This document shows positions 51,618-63,392 of a stretch of 64,000 bases of DNA, in pieces (positions within the stretch are counted from its first letter, which is position 1; the number at the start of each line of letters is the position of its first letter). The position numbers and the translations under genes were made by a program. The DNA is taken from contig NZ_AUFF01000002.1 of the NCBI RefSeq assembly GCF_000426365.1, positions 1 to 64,000 of the forward strand, in the 5' to 3' direction. This stretch comes from Arenimonas composti TR7-09 = DSM 18010 (GTDB lineage Bacteria > Pseudomonadota > Gammaproteobacteria > Xanthomonadales > Xanthomonadaceae). The notes below the pieces were generated by a model that had not been told where the DNA came from, did not search any database, and saw only the letters and a list, made by a program, of their open reading frames with translations.

Positions 51618-53909
51618 ATGCCCCAGGAAGATTTCAAGCAGGCCGCGCTCGACTACCACCGCATGGCGCCGGCCGGGAAGATCAGGGTCAGCCCGACCAA
51701 GTCGATGCTGACGCAGCGCGACCTCGCCCTGGCGTATTCGCCGGGCGTCGCGCATGCCTGCGAGGCGATCGTCGCCGACCCGGCCGAGGCCAGTGCGCTG
51801 ACCGCGCGCGCCAACCTGGTCGCGGTGATCACCAATGGCACCGCGGTGCTGGGCCTGGGCAACATCGGCCCGCTCGCCGGCAAGCCGGTGATGGAAGGCA
51901 AGGGCGTGCTGTTCAAGAAGTTCGCCGGCATCGACGTGTTCGACCTCGAGATCGCCGAGAACGACCCGGACAAGCTGGTCGACATCATCGCCAGCCTCGA
52001 GCCGACCTTCGGCGGCATCAACCTCGAGGACATCAAGGCGCCGGAATGCTTCGTCGTCGAGCGCAAGCTGCGCGAGCGGATGCAGATTCCGGTCTTCCAC
52101 GACGACCAGCACGGCACCGCGATCATCGTCGGCGCGGCGCTGCTCAATGCGCTGCGCGTCGCCGGCAAGCAGATCGCCGACGTGAAGCTCGCGGTCAGCG
52201 GCGCCGGCGCCGCCGGCATCGCCTGCCTGGACATGGTGGTCGCGCTCGGGGTGACGCCGGAGAACATCCACGTCGTCGACCGCGACGGCGTGCTGCACGA
52301 GGACCGCGCCGACCTGCAGCCCGGTGGCGTCAACGCCGGGATCGCCCGCTACGCCCGCCGCACCGGCGCGCGCACGCTGGCCGAGATCGTCGCCGGTGCC
52401 GACGTCTTCGTCGGCGTCTCCGCCGGCGGCGTGCTGAAGCCGGAGATGGTCGCGACGATGGCGGCGCGGCCGATCATCTTCGCGCTCGCCAATCCGACCC
52501 CGGAAATCGATCCGGGGCTGGCGCGGGAAGTGCGCCCGGACGCGATCATCGCCACCGGCCGCAGCGACTACCCGAACCAGGTCAACAACGCGCTCTGCTT
52601 CCCGTACATCTTCCGCGGCGCGCTCGACGTCGGCGCCACCGCGATCAACGAGGCGATGAAGCGGGCCTGCGTGCACGCGATCGCCGAGCTGGCGCGCCGC
52701 GAGGCCACCGACCTCGGCGCCGCCTACGCCGGCGAGACGCCGCGCTTCGGCGCCGACTACCTGATCCCGCGCCCGTTCGACCCGCGCCTGCTGGTGTCAC
52801 TGGCGCCGGCCGTCGCCGAAGCGGCGATGGCCAGCGGCGTCGCCACCCGTCCGCTCGCCGATCCGGCCGCCTACCGCGAGCGCCTGGCCTCGCAGGTCTT
52901 CCGCACCGGCCTGCTGATGAAGCCGGTGTTCGACCGCGCCCGCAGCGACCGCAAGCGCGTCGTCTACGCCGAGGGCGAGGAAGAGGTCGTGCTGCGCGCG
53001 GTGCAGACGGTCGTCGACGAAGGCCTGGCCTTCCCGGTGCTGATCGGCCGGCCGGCGGTGATCGAGCGGCGTATCCAGAAGCTCGGCCTGCGCCTGCAGC
53101 AGGGCGTCGACATCGAGATCACCAACATCGACGACGACCCGCGCTTCAACGACTACTGGCAGCTCTACCACGAGATCATGGCGCGCAAGGGCATCACGCC
53201 GTCGGCGGCCAAGGCGATCGTGCGTTCGCGCGACACCGTGATCGCGGCGCTGATGGTGCGCCGCGGCGAGGCCGACGCGATGCTCTGCGGCCTGGTCGGG
53301 CGCTTCGCCCGCAAGCTCAAGTACGTGCGCCAGATCCTCGGTGTCGAGAGCGAGCACCGCGGGTTGTCGGCGCTGAGCGCGGTGGTCAACGACAAGGGCG
53401 TGTTCTTCTTCACCGACACCCACGTGAACGTCGAGCCGAGCGCGGCGCAGATCGCCGAGTCGGTGGTGCAGGCGGCGTTCCGCCTGAAGCTGTTCGGCAT
53501 CACCCCGAAGGCGGCGCTGATCTCGCATTCGAACTTCGGCTCGAGCGAGTCCGAGAGCGCCCGCAAGATGCGCGAGGCGCTGGCGATCCTGCGCGAGCGC
53601 GCGCCGAAGCTCGAGGTCGACGGCGAGATGCACGCCGACATCGCGCTGGACCCGGAGGCGCGCGAACGCATCCTGCCGGGCTCGCGCCTGAGCGGGCGGG
53701 CGAACCTGCTGGCCTTCTCCGACCTCGACGCCGCCAACGCCAGCTACAACCTGGTGCGCGGCATGACCGACGGCGTCGGCATCGGCCCGATCCTGATGGG
53801 CCTGGCCGCAGCGGCACACGTGATGACCCCGTCCTCCACCGTCCGCCGCGTCGTCAACATGAGCGCGATCGCGGCGGTCGACGCGCAGATCCGCGCGGCG
53901 CGGGGATAG
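51618..53909 (+). CDS. maeB: NADP-dependent malic enzyme MaeB type (malic + phosphotransacetylase-like)
   Basis: A 763-residue enzyme decarboxylating malate to pyruvate with NADP reduction. N-terminal malic domain: [38 protein letters not shown] region, [12 protein letters not shown] with catalytic and metal-binding acids, NAD(P)-binding [35 protein letters not shown]. The C-terminal half from about residue 440 is the phosphotransacetylase-like regulatory domain ([28 protein letters not shown]), which senses acetyl-CoA. Length is typical for MaeB. A GGGGACGTACCCC element touches its stop codon. Confidence 0.96.
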   Translation: MPQEDFKQAALDYHRMAPAGKIRVSPTKSMLTQRDLALAYSPGVAHACEAIVADPAEASALTARANLVAVITNGTAVLGLGNIGPLAGKPVMEGKGVLFKKFAGIDVFDLEIAENDPDKLVDIIASLEPTFGGINLEDIKAPECFVVERKLRERMQIPVFHDDQHGTAIIVGAALLNALRVAGKQIADVKLAVSGAGAAGIACLDMVVALGVTPENIHVVDRDGVLHEDRADLQPGGVNAGIARYARRTGARTLAEIVAGADVFVGVSAGGVLKPEMVATMAARPIIFALANPTPEIDPGLAREVRPDAIIATGRSDYPNQVNNALCFPYIFRGALDVGATAINEAMKRACVHAIAELARREATDLGAAYAGETPRFGADYLIPRPFDPRLLVSLAPAVAEAAMASGVATRPLADPAAYRERLASQVFRTGLLMKPVFDRARSDRKRVVYAEGEEEVVLRAVQTVVDEGLAFPVLIGRPAVIERRIQKLGLRLQQGVDIEITNIDDDPRFNDYWQLYHEIMARKGITPSAAKAIVRSRDTVIAALMVRRGEADAMLCGLVGRFARKLKYVRQILGVESEHRGLSALSAVVNDKGVFFFTDTHVNVEPSAAQIAESVVQAAFRLKLFGITPKAALISHSNFGSSESESARKMREALAILRERAPKLEVDGEMHADIALDPEARERILPGSRLSGRANLLAFSDLDAANASYNLVRGMTDGVGIGPILMGLAAAAHVMTPSSTVRRVVNMSAIAAVDAQIRAARG

Positions 53910-54037
53910 GGGACGTACCCCGGCAGTAGCGGGCAGTAGCGGGCAGTAGCGGGGACGTACCCCATCCTTCTTGTGGGAACGGACCAACCCGTGAAGGCGG
54001 TGCTCCGGACCGAGGGGGTACGTCCCCGCTACTGCCC
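53909..54037. repeat. palindromic element with three 10-bp tandem repeats
   Basis: GGGGACGTACCCC at 53909-53921, then GGCAGTAGCG at 53922-53931, 53932-53941 and 53942-53951, then GGGGACGTACCCC at 53951-53963. The arm 53941-53963 pairs perfectly with 54015-54037 (51-nt loop). It lies between the convergent ends of maeB and the STAS gene, touching both stop codons. Confidence 0.85.
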
Positions 54038-54423
54038 TAGTCGTCGTCCTGATCGCCGGAGACGATGCGCTTCTGGATCGCGTCGAGGTAGGCGTCGGCC
54101 TCCTGCACGCTGCTGAAGATCTCGTTGAGCGGCACCGCCTTCACGACGTCGAAGACCTTCTGGATCTGCGGCTGCGGGTTCACCACCACCACCTTGCCGT
54201 CGCGCGCCGCCAGCGCCTTGCGGGCCTTGAAGATCGAGCGCACGCCGGCCGAGCTGATGTAGATCAGGTGCTCGAGGTCCAGCACCAGCGAACGGATCGG
54301 CGAGGCCAGCACCGGCGCCAGTTTGGCGTCGAGCTCGCCGTAGGTGTGGGTGTCGAGGCGGCCGGCGAGGGCGACCCGCTGGTAGCCGTTGCCGGGGGGG
54401 GCGATGTCGATCGTGAGGCTCAT
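54037..54423 (-). CDS. STAS-domain anti-sigma-factor antagonist
   Basis: A 128-residue single-domain protein of the SpoIIAA type. The phosphorylatable Ser is in HLIYISSAGVRSIF near residue 58. It would bind an anti-sigma-like kinase when unphosphorylated. Downstream on the same strand of two sensor PP2C phosphatases, one of which also has an anti-sigma-like kinase domain; the three form a partner-switching unit. Its ATG overlaps the stop of the upstream gene (ATGA). The C-terminus is acidic (SGDQDDD) and its stop touches a palindrome. Confidence 0.9.
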   Translation of the reverse strand: MSLTIDIAPPGNGYQRVALAGRLDTHTYGELDAKLAPVLASPIRSLVLDLEHLIYISSAGVRSIFKARKALAARDGKVVVVNPQPQIQKVFDVVKAVPLNEIFSSVQEADAYLDAIQKRIVSGDQDDD

Positions 54424-56873
54424 GCGTGGTTCTCCTCTCGAGGAATCCTGAGCACGACGCGCAGGACATTGTGTGGACCCACCCGTGCGTACGCCACTTC
54501 TTCGGACAGCTCGCGGATCAGGAAGACCCCGAGCCCGCCGATCGGCCGGTCGGCGATGTCGGCCTCGAGGTCCGGCGGCGGCGCCGCGAGCGGATCGAAG
54601 GCCGGGCCGTCATCGGTGAAACGCAGGGCCAGGCGGTCGCCGTCCACGACCGCCTGCAGCGACAGCTGCGGCATCGGACAGTCGCCGCAGTGGCCGAGCA
54701 CATTGGTCGCGACCTCCTCGATCACCAGGTCCAGGTCGTGGATCAGCGCCGCCGGCAACTGTGCCGGCGCCAGCCCGGCTTCGACCTGGGTGATCAGCGC
54801 GCGCACCGGTTCCCCGGGCGGCGGATCGGGCACGGTCGCCTCGACGACGAAGTGCCGCGGGCCCGTGGTGGTTTCGCGCAGGTATCGCATCGCCAGTACC
54901 GTGATGTCGTCGGATTGCGGAGCGTCGGCGGCGTGCCGCTGCGCCGCCGCGACCAGCGCGCGGCATTGCGCCTCCGGGTCCAGCGCCGGGTCCAGGGTGT
55001 CGAGCAGGCGCTGCGTGCCGAACTCGTGGTCGTCGCCGTCGAAGGCCTCGGTGATGCCGTCGGTATAGCTCAGCAGGGTGTCGCCCGGCTGCAGGCGGCC
55101 TTGCCACTCGGGGTAATGCGCCGCGACCTCGACGCCCAGCGGCGCCGTGGTCTCCACCGGCGCCAGTTCGCGGCGGCCGTCGGCGCGCAGCAGCACCGGC
55201 GGCTCGTGCGCGGCGCTGGCCAGGGTCAGCGCGCCGGTACGCAGGTCGATCACGCCGCACAGCACGGTCGCGAACATGCAGGTGTCGTTGCCTTCGAACA
55301 GATGCCGCGCCGCCGCCCGCAGCGCACGCCCCGGGCCCTCGCCGGCCTGCGCCGCCACCTCCAGCACCGTCATCGTCCGCGCCATGAACACCGCCGCCGG
55401 CACGCCCTTGTCGGAGACGTCGCCGATCACGAACCAGAGCACGCCGTCGCGCTCGAAGAAGTTGTAGAAGTCGCCGCCGACCGCCTTCGCCGGCACCAGC
55501 CGCGCCGCCAGCGCCAGGTGCGCGCCGCCGGCGTCGAACTCGTTGCTGCGCGGCAGCATCGCCTGCTGGATGTCGGCGGCGATGCGCAGCTCGTTGTCGA
55601 TGCGCGAGCGCGCCTCGCCCATCTCGGCGATCTCGGCCATCTGCCGCTTCAGCGATTCGCGGGCGCGGTCGAAGGCGCGCGCCATCACCCCGACCTCGTC
55701 CTCGCGCTCGGTGTGGCGCAGCGGGTAGTCGAAGTCGCCGCGGCCCAGGTGGCGCGCCGAGCGCGTCAGGTCCTCGATCGGCCGGGCGATCGCCTGCGAG
55801 GTGCGCCGCATCGCCACCACGCAGACCAGGATGCCGAGCAGGCCGAACATCACCACCGACGCGGTGATGCCGTCCAGGCGCTCGAGCACGAAGCCGCTGG
55901 CGGCCGACACCACCAGCGTCCAGCCGGTGTCCGACACCGGCACGCCGACGCTGAAGCGGCGCTCGCCGGGGGAGGCGCCGTCGCTCGGCGCCGCGATCAC
56001 GTGGTCGAGCTGGATCTCGCGGCGGGCCCGCACCGCCTCGAGGAAGGGCACCAGGTCCGCCCGGCCGCCGGCGTGGACCAGGTGGTCGAGGGTCACGTGC
56101 ATGCGGATCGTCGGATCCGGATGCAGCACGTACAGGCGCTCCGGCGAGAGCAGCATCAGCCGCAGGTTGCGGTCGGTCGGCAGCGAGGCGAGCTGGGCGC
56201 GCAGGCGGGCGATCGGCACGTCCAGCCCGACCAGGCCGAAGGCGGTACCCGGCTCGCCGTCGACGCCGGGCGTGCGCAGCGGCCGGTAATACGTCGTCAG
56301 CGCGCTGCCGCCGAAGGTGTTCGAGGCCGCCGGCTCCGACCACCACGGCGTCGTCGTCGTCACCGTGCGGATGTACCAGGGCTCGATGCGGTAATCGATG
56401 CCGAGGTCGGGCAGGGTCGACTCGTGCAGCTCGCCGTCGACGCCGCGGCGCACGTACCAGCTGAAGCCGGGATCGTCCGGCGCCAGGCGCCCCGGCTCGA
56501 TCACCAGCATCGCCCCGAAGATGTCCGGGTCGGCGCGCACCGTCGACACCAGCAACGTGCGCAGCTCGAGCGGGTTGCGGCCGATGCCGGCGGCGTTCAT
56601 CGCCAGGGTGTCGCCGCTGATCTGCACCGAGTCCAGGGTCGCGTGCAGGCCGAGGCTGGTCTGCCGCGCCATGCCGACGACTTCCTCGCGCACATTGCGC
56701 TGCAGCAGGTCGCGCATGCCCAGGTAGGCCGCCAGCGACATCATCAGCAGCATCGCCACCCCGGCGATCGTCGACGACACCGCCATCCGCGTGCGCAGGC
56801 TGTGCCGCCAGCCGACGCGGCGGATCGCCGGCGTCGTCGCGGGTGTCGGTGCCGGGTCAGGCGGCGAGCTCAT
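54420..56873 (-). CDS. sensor PP2C phosphatase with C-terminal HATPase (anti-sigma kinase) domain
   Basis: An 817-residue inner-membrane protein. One membrane helix (about 30-50), a large periplasmic dCACHE-type sensor with PWYIRTVTTTTPWWSEP near residue 165, a second helix near 340, HAMP, and a coiled coil lead to a SpoIIE-type PP2C domain (VGGDFYNFF, GDVSDKGVPAAVFMA) whose metal Asp residues are present. The last 130 residues are an HATPase_c domain of the anti-sigma kind (IHDLDLVIEEVATNVLGH, GGLGVFLIREL). It can thus dephosphorylate and phosphorylate the STAS protein encoded next to it. Overlaps the second phosphatase gene by 17 bp. Confidence 0.9.
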   Translation of the reverse strand: MSSPPDPAPTPATTPAIRRVGWRHSLRTRMAVSSTIAGVAMLLMMSLAAYLGMRDLLQRNVREEVVGMARQTSLGLHATLDSVQISGDTLAMNAAGIGRNPLELRTLLVSTVRADPDIFGAMLVIEPGRLAPDDPGFSWYVRRGVDGELHESTLPDLGIDYRIEPWYIRTVTTTTPWWSEPAASNTFGGSALTTYYRPLRTPGVDGEPGTAFGLVGLDVPIARLRAQLASLPTDRNLRLMLLSPERLYVLHPDPTIRMHVTLDHLVHAGGRADLVPFLEAVRARREIQLDHVIAAPSDGASPGERRFSVGVPVSDTGWTLVVSAASGFVLERLDGITASVVMFGLLGILVCVVAMRRTSQAIARPIEDLTRSARHLGRGDFDYPLRHTEREDEVGVMARAFDRARESLKRQMAEIAEMGEARSRIDNELRIAADIQQAMLPRSNEFDAGGAHLALAARLVPAKAVGGDFYNFFERDGVLWFVIGDVSDKGVPAAVFMARTMTVLEVAAQAGEGPGRALRAAARHLFEGNDTCMFATVLCGVIDLRTGALTLASAAHEPPVLLRADGRRELAPVETTAPLGVEVAAHYPEWQGRLQPGDTLLSYTDGITEAFDGDDHEFGTQRLLDTLDPALDPEAQCRALVAAAQRHAADAPQSDDITVLAMRYLRETTTGPRHFVVEATVPDPPPGEPVRALITQVEAGLAPAQLPAALIHDLDLVIEEVATNVLGHCGDCPMPQLSLQAVVDGDRLALRFTDDGPAFDPLAAPPPDLEADIADRPIGGLGVFLIRELSEEVAYARVGPHNVLRVVLRIPREENHA

Positions 56874-58833
56874 TCGCCTCCACCTCGCTGCGGCGCTGGA
56901 AACGGATCGCCAGCACGGTGATGTCGTCGGACTGCGGCGCCCCGGCCGCGAACGCGTGCACCGCCGCGACCACCGCCGCGCACTGCTCGTCGGCGTGGCG
57001 GCCGGCGGCGAGGGCGTCCAGCAGGCGCGCCTCGCCGAAGGCCTGGTCGCCGGCGTCGAAGGCCTCGGTGACGCCGTCGGTGTAGACCAGCAGGGTGTCG
57101 CCGGGCTGCAGCCGCCCTTCCCAGGCCACGAACTCGCCGTCCTCCTCGATGCCGAGCACCGGGCCGCCGGGCAGTTGCAGCCATTCGCGGTGGCCGTCGG
57201 CGTGCAGCCGCACCGGCGGCTCGTGCCCGGCGCTGGCGAGCTGCAGGTCGCCGGTGGCCAGGGCCAGCCGGCCGCAGATCGCGGTCGCGAACATGCAGGT
57301 GTCGTTGCCTTCGACCAGGTGCCGCGCGGCGACCGAAAGCGCCTTCGTCGGGCAATCGCTGATCCGCGTCGCCACCTCCAGCACCGTCATCGTGCGCGCC
57401 ATGAACAGCGCCGCCGGCACGCCCTTGTCGCTGACGTCGCCGGCGACGAACCACAGCGCCCCGGCTTCGTGGGTGAAGTAGTTGTAGAAGTCGCCGCCGA
57501 TCGCCTTCGCCGCCTGCAGCAGCGCGCCGGCCTCGACGACGCTGCCGGCGTCGAGCAGCTCGCGGTCGCGCGGCAGCATCGCCAGCTGGATGTCGCGGGC
57601 GATGTCGAGCTCGCTCTGCAGCTTGGCGCGCTCGCCGGCCATCTCGGCGATCTGGTCGAGCTGGAAGCGGATCGAGTCGCGCGCGCGTTCCAGCGCCCGC
57701 GCCATCACGCCGACCTCGTCGGCGCGTTCGTCGTGCGGCACCGGCCAGTCGAACTCGCCGACCGCGAAGTGCCCGGCCGACGTCGTCAGCTCGCTCAGCG
57801 GCACGGTGATGCGCGCGGCCAGCCGGCGCACCAGCAGCGACACCAGCGCGACGCTCGCCAGCGCCGCCAGCGACATCCCGAGCGCGAGCTGGCGCAGGTC
57901 GGCCAGGATCGCGTCGTGCGACAGCGACAGCTGCAGGCTCCAGCCGGTGTCGCCGATCGGGGTGAACACCGAATAGCGGGTCTCGCCCCGGGGCGCGATC
58001 ACGTGGGTGAAGGCCAGCGGCTCGCCGCTCATCTGCGCGCGTTCCAGCGGCCGCAGGTCCTCGCGGCCGTGCCGGTCGATGTATTCGGACAGCGTGTTCT
58101 GCAGGGCGATGCCGGGGTCGGAGTGCACCGCGAACATGCCGCCGGGCGCGATCAGCGTCGGGCGCTGGCCGGGGATGCGGCGCAGGGTGTCGAGCAGTTC
58201 CGACAGCCGCCGCACCGGCACGTCCAGGCTGACCATGCCGACCGTGCTGCCGGCGGCATCGCGCAGCGGCGCGTTCAGCGTGGTCATCCAGACGCCGCCG
58301 GCGGCCTCGTTGAAATACGGGTCCGACCACCAGGCGGTATCGGATTCCAGCGTGCGCCGGTACCAGCCCTGGGCGCGGACGTCGTAGTCCTCGTCGTAGA
58401 GGTCGCGGGAGACGTTGCGGACCGTGGTGCCGGTGTACCAGGCCATCGGCGCGCCGTCGGGAAGCACGCCGGGCTCGAGCGCCAGCAGGCCGCCGATCGC
58501 CGAGGGTTCGGCCTGCACCAGCGCGCCCATCGCCTGCGCGAGCTCGCCTCGGCCCATCGGGATCTCGCGGAACAACCGCGCCATGCCGTCGACGGTCACC
58601 GCGACCGTGGTCATCGCCGCCTGCAGCCGCTCGGCCGACTGCTGCGCCTCGTAGCGCGTGCGCGCCTCGGCATCGGCGACCACCTGCCGCTGCACCATCG
58701 CGTAGGCCGCCGCGAACCCCGCCAGCAGCAGCACCGCGGCGAGCGTGCCGAACATCAGCATCAACCGCGTGCGCAGGCTCTTCCACCAGGGCACGGCGGG
58801 ACCGGAAGACTGGGCGCGGGGCAGGGCGGCCAT
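56857..58833 (-). CDS. sensor PP2C phosphatase, paralogue without HATPase
   Basis: A 658-residue inner-membrane protein with the same layout as its neighbour up to the phosphatase: helix near residue 28, dCACHE-type periplasmic sensor (GWYRRTLESDTAWWSDP), second helix near 325, HAMP, coiled coil, and SpoIIE-type PP2C (IGGDFYNYF, GDVSDKGVPAALFMA, VYTDGVTEAFD, PQSDDITVLAI). It ends after the phosphatase, so it has no kinase domain. First gene of the three-gene partner-switching operon; the two sensors differ and likely read different signals. A REP cluster precedes it. Confidence 0.9.
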   Translation of the reverse strand: MAALPRAQSSGPAVPWWKSLRTRLMLMFGTLAAVLLLAGFAAAYAMVQRQVVADAEARTRYEAQQSAERLQAAMTTVAVTVDGMARLFREIPMGRGELAQAMGALVQAEPSAIGGLLALEPGVLPDGAPMAWYTGTTVRNVSRDLYDEDYDVRAQGWYRRTLESDTAWWSDPYFNEAAGGVWMTTLNAPLRDAAGSTVGMVSLDVPVRRLSELLDTLRRIPGQRPTLIAPGGMFAVHSDPGIALQNTLSEYIDRHGREDLRPLERAQMSGEPLAFTHVIAPRGETRYSVFTPIGDTGWSLQLSLSHDAILADLRQLALGMSLAALASVALVSLLVRRLAARITVPLSELTTSAGHFAVGEFDWPVPHDERADEVGVMARALERARDSIRFQLDQIAEMAGERAKLQSELDIARDIQLAMLPRDRELLDAGSVVEAGALLQAAKAIGGDFYNYFTHEAGALWFVAGDVSDKGVPAALFMARTMTVLEVATRISDCPTKALSVAARHLVEGNDTCMFATAICGRLALATGDLQLASAGHEPPVRLHADGHREWLQLPGGPVLGIEEDGEFVAWEGRLQPGDTLLVYTDGVTEAFDAGDQAFGEARLLDALAAGRHADEQCAAVVAAVHAFAAGAPQSDDITVLAIRFQRRSEVEANELAA

Positions 58834-58864
58834 GGGGGGAGCATAGGCCAGGACCCCCGCATAC

Positions 58865-58978
58865 CGTAGGAGCGGCTTCAGCCGCGATGCTTTTCTTCCC
58901 CTCCTGCCGAAGACCGGAAGAGCATCGCGGCTGAAGCCGCTCCTACGGAAAGAGCATCGCGGCTGAAGCCGCTCCCAC
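58865..58978. repeat. REP cluster, three copies
   Basis: Forward copy CGTAGGAGCGGCTTCAGCCG at 58865-58890, inverted copies at 58921-58947 and 58952-58978. They lie in the divergent region between the phosphatase gene and aceE. Confidence 0.85.
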
Positions 58979-59075
58979 CGGAACTGGGCCGGGGAAAGCC
59001 GCCCCCGATCCCGGGTAGAATGTCGGCTCTAAAAACCGCGACGAATGCCCGGAAAAGAGGGCGAGAGGAAGAACG

Positions 59076-61757
<2,682 letters not shown>

Positions 61758-62079
61758 TGCGGAGCAACTTGAGGCCACCATCGGGAAAAGCTAATGGCAG
61801 GTTAGGGGCATGGCCGCGCGCAAGCATCGCCGCTGTCGACCAGTCGAGGCGCTACGTCAGCGAGTGGCGTAACTAAGCCGGGACAAAGAGCCGACCCGAG
61901 TGCCGGGAGTTCCGGCCGGCGCCTCGATCCAAGGCGTCCGGCCTAGGCGCACCTTGGTGGCCTCGCGCTACTTCGGTCGGCAGGCCCGCGGTGGGGGCTG
62001 TTTTTGAGCCGGGCAATGCGCGCAACCTCGAGGAGTGCCGCGCGATTCAACAAGTGCTTGATCACGCTAATATCGAATC
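61758..62079. other. gene-free junction between aceE and the island
   Basis: No credible coding frame on either strand. An imperfect hairpin GGCCGGCGCC / GGCGTCCGGCC lies near 61914-61943. A TAATAT box at 62068-62073 sits 7 bp before the methyltransferase ATG, so a leaderless transcript is possible. No tRNA or clear direct repeat is seen. No E2 remnant is visible. Confidence 0.5.
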
Positions 62080-63384
62080 ATGAAGGCTGCCTACTTCCGC
62101 CGCTGCCAAGTCGAAACCCCACCAGATGTCGTGGACGTATTGTGGAATCTGGCCAGCCAGTTTCGTGGCGGCGAGTCCTTCGGCAACGTTCTCGACTTGG
62201 GCGCGGGCGATGGCCGCTTCGGACGCCAGCCGCAGCGCTACCGCTCCTACACCGGCGTGGAGAAGGATGCGGCCAAAGTCGCCGGTGCGCGCATGCCGCA
62301 CGGCTCGCGCCTGGTGGTGGGCGATGCGCTGAGTTGGCCAGACTCGGGCTACGGGCTGGCAATCGGCAACCCGCCCTACATTCGCCATCACGGACTGGAG
62401 CCGCACTGGCGTGACGCCGCGCTGGCCCGGATCGCCCATGCTGGCGGGCCGACCTTGAAGAAGACGGCCAACGCCTTCGTGATCTTTCTTACTCAGGCGC
62501 TGCTTAAGACGGACGACGCCGGCCTCGTCGTGCAGTTGGTGCCCTACGAGTGGGTTACGCGGCCCAGCGCGCTGGAGCTGCGCGAGTACATCCAAGCACA
62601 AGGATGGAACGTATACGTCTATCGCTTCGATGCAAACATCTTCCCCACAGTATTGACCACCGCCTCGGTGACGGTGATCGACAAGGCGGGACGCGAGGGC
62701 CTCTGGAAATTTGGCCAGATCGGGCGCGCGGGGGAAGTGCGGGCCGTCCCCCAAGCCACGGGCTCGCGCTCCAAGCCCATCGCCTACAGCGCCGGCCACG
62801 AAACGCTGCACGCGATCCGAGGCCTAAGTCCGGGCGGTCAGGACCTGTTCGTTCTCACCGAGGAGGAGCGACTGTTCTTCGGGCTGCGGCGTCGCACCGA
62901 CGTGGTGCCCGCAGTCACCAGCCTCCGGCACCTGAATGAGAACATCGGCCAGCTCACGGCAAAGGCGTTCGAGTCGCACTATGTCGCGCAGGGCCGTCGG
63001 TGCTGGCTCATCCGCAGCGATCGTGAGTCGCTCTCGGAGGCGTTGAAGGACTACCTGCGCCATGTCGGCCCGCGCTGGAAGCAGTACAGCACTTGCACAA
63101 CGCGCTCGCCGTGGTGGCGTTACAAGCCGCACCCAGTGCCGGCTGTGCTGGTCGCCTCGGGCTTCATTGGCAACGCTCCGAAAATTGTGGTCAACGAGAC
63201 TAAGGCGATCGCAGTGGGCTCGGTCTATGGCATCTTGACCGATGAGGGCGCTCCCAGCGCCCGCACAATTGCACAAGGATTGGCCGGTTTCGATTTCGGG
63301 CGGCGCATTGTGCATCACTCCAACAATCTGAAGAAGCTCGAAGTTCGCCAGCTCAATACGATCTTGAATCAGTTGTTCGGCTAA
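62080..63384 (+). CDS. N6-adenine DNA methyltransferase (Eco57I/TaqI-like)
   Basis: A 434-residue class I SAM-dependent methyltransferase. SAM motif I is VLDLGAGDGRFG near residue 40, the acidic VEKDAA follows, and the catalytic motif IV is IGNPPYIRHHG near residue 95, the (N/D)PPY signature of adenine methylation. The C-terminal 200 residues (TAKAFESHYVAQGRRCWLIRS region, RSPWWRYKPHPVPAVLVAS region) look like a TaqI-type target-recognition part. Codon use is less GC-biased than the core genes. 8 bp precede the GHKL ATPase gene, so they form one operon. Confidence 0.88.
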   Translation: MKAAYFRRCQVETPPDVVDVLWNLASQFRGGESFGNVLDLGAGDGRFGRQPQRYRSYTGVEKDAAKVAGARMPHGSRLVVGDALSWPDSGYGLAIGNPPYIRHHGLEPHWRDAALARIAHAGGPTLKKTANAFVIFLTQALLKTDDAGLVVQLVPYEWVTRPSALELREYIQAQGWNVYVYRFDANIFPTVLTTASVTVIDKAGREGLWKFGQIGRAGEVRAVPQATGSRSKPIAYSAGHETLHAIRGLSPGGQDLFVLTEEERLFFGLRRRTDVVPAVTSLRHLNENIGQLTAKAFESHYVAQGRRCWLIRSDRESLSEALKDYLRHVGPRWKQYSTCTTRSPWWRYKPHPVPAVLVASGFIGNAPKIVVNETKAIAVGSVYGILTDEGAPSARTIAQGLAGFDFGRRIVHHSNNLKKLEVRQLNTILNQLFG

Positions 63385-63392
63385 GGACCTGC

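Noticed and set aside
61758-62079. tRNA or attachment site at the island edge
   Set aside because: No cloverleaf, no CCA end and no T-loop motif found by reading both strands; no direct repeat pair visible inside the window.
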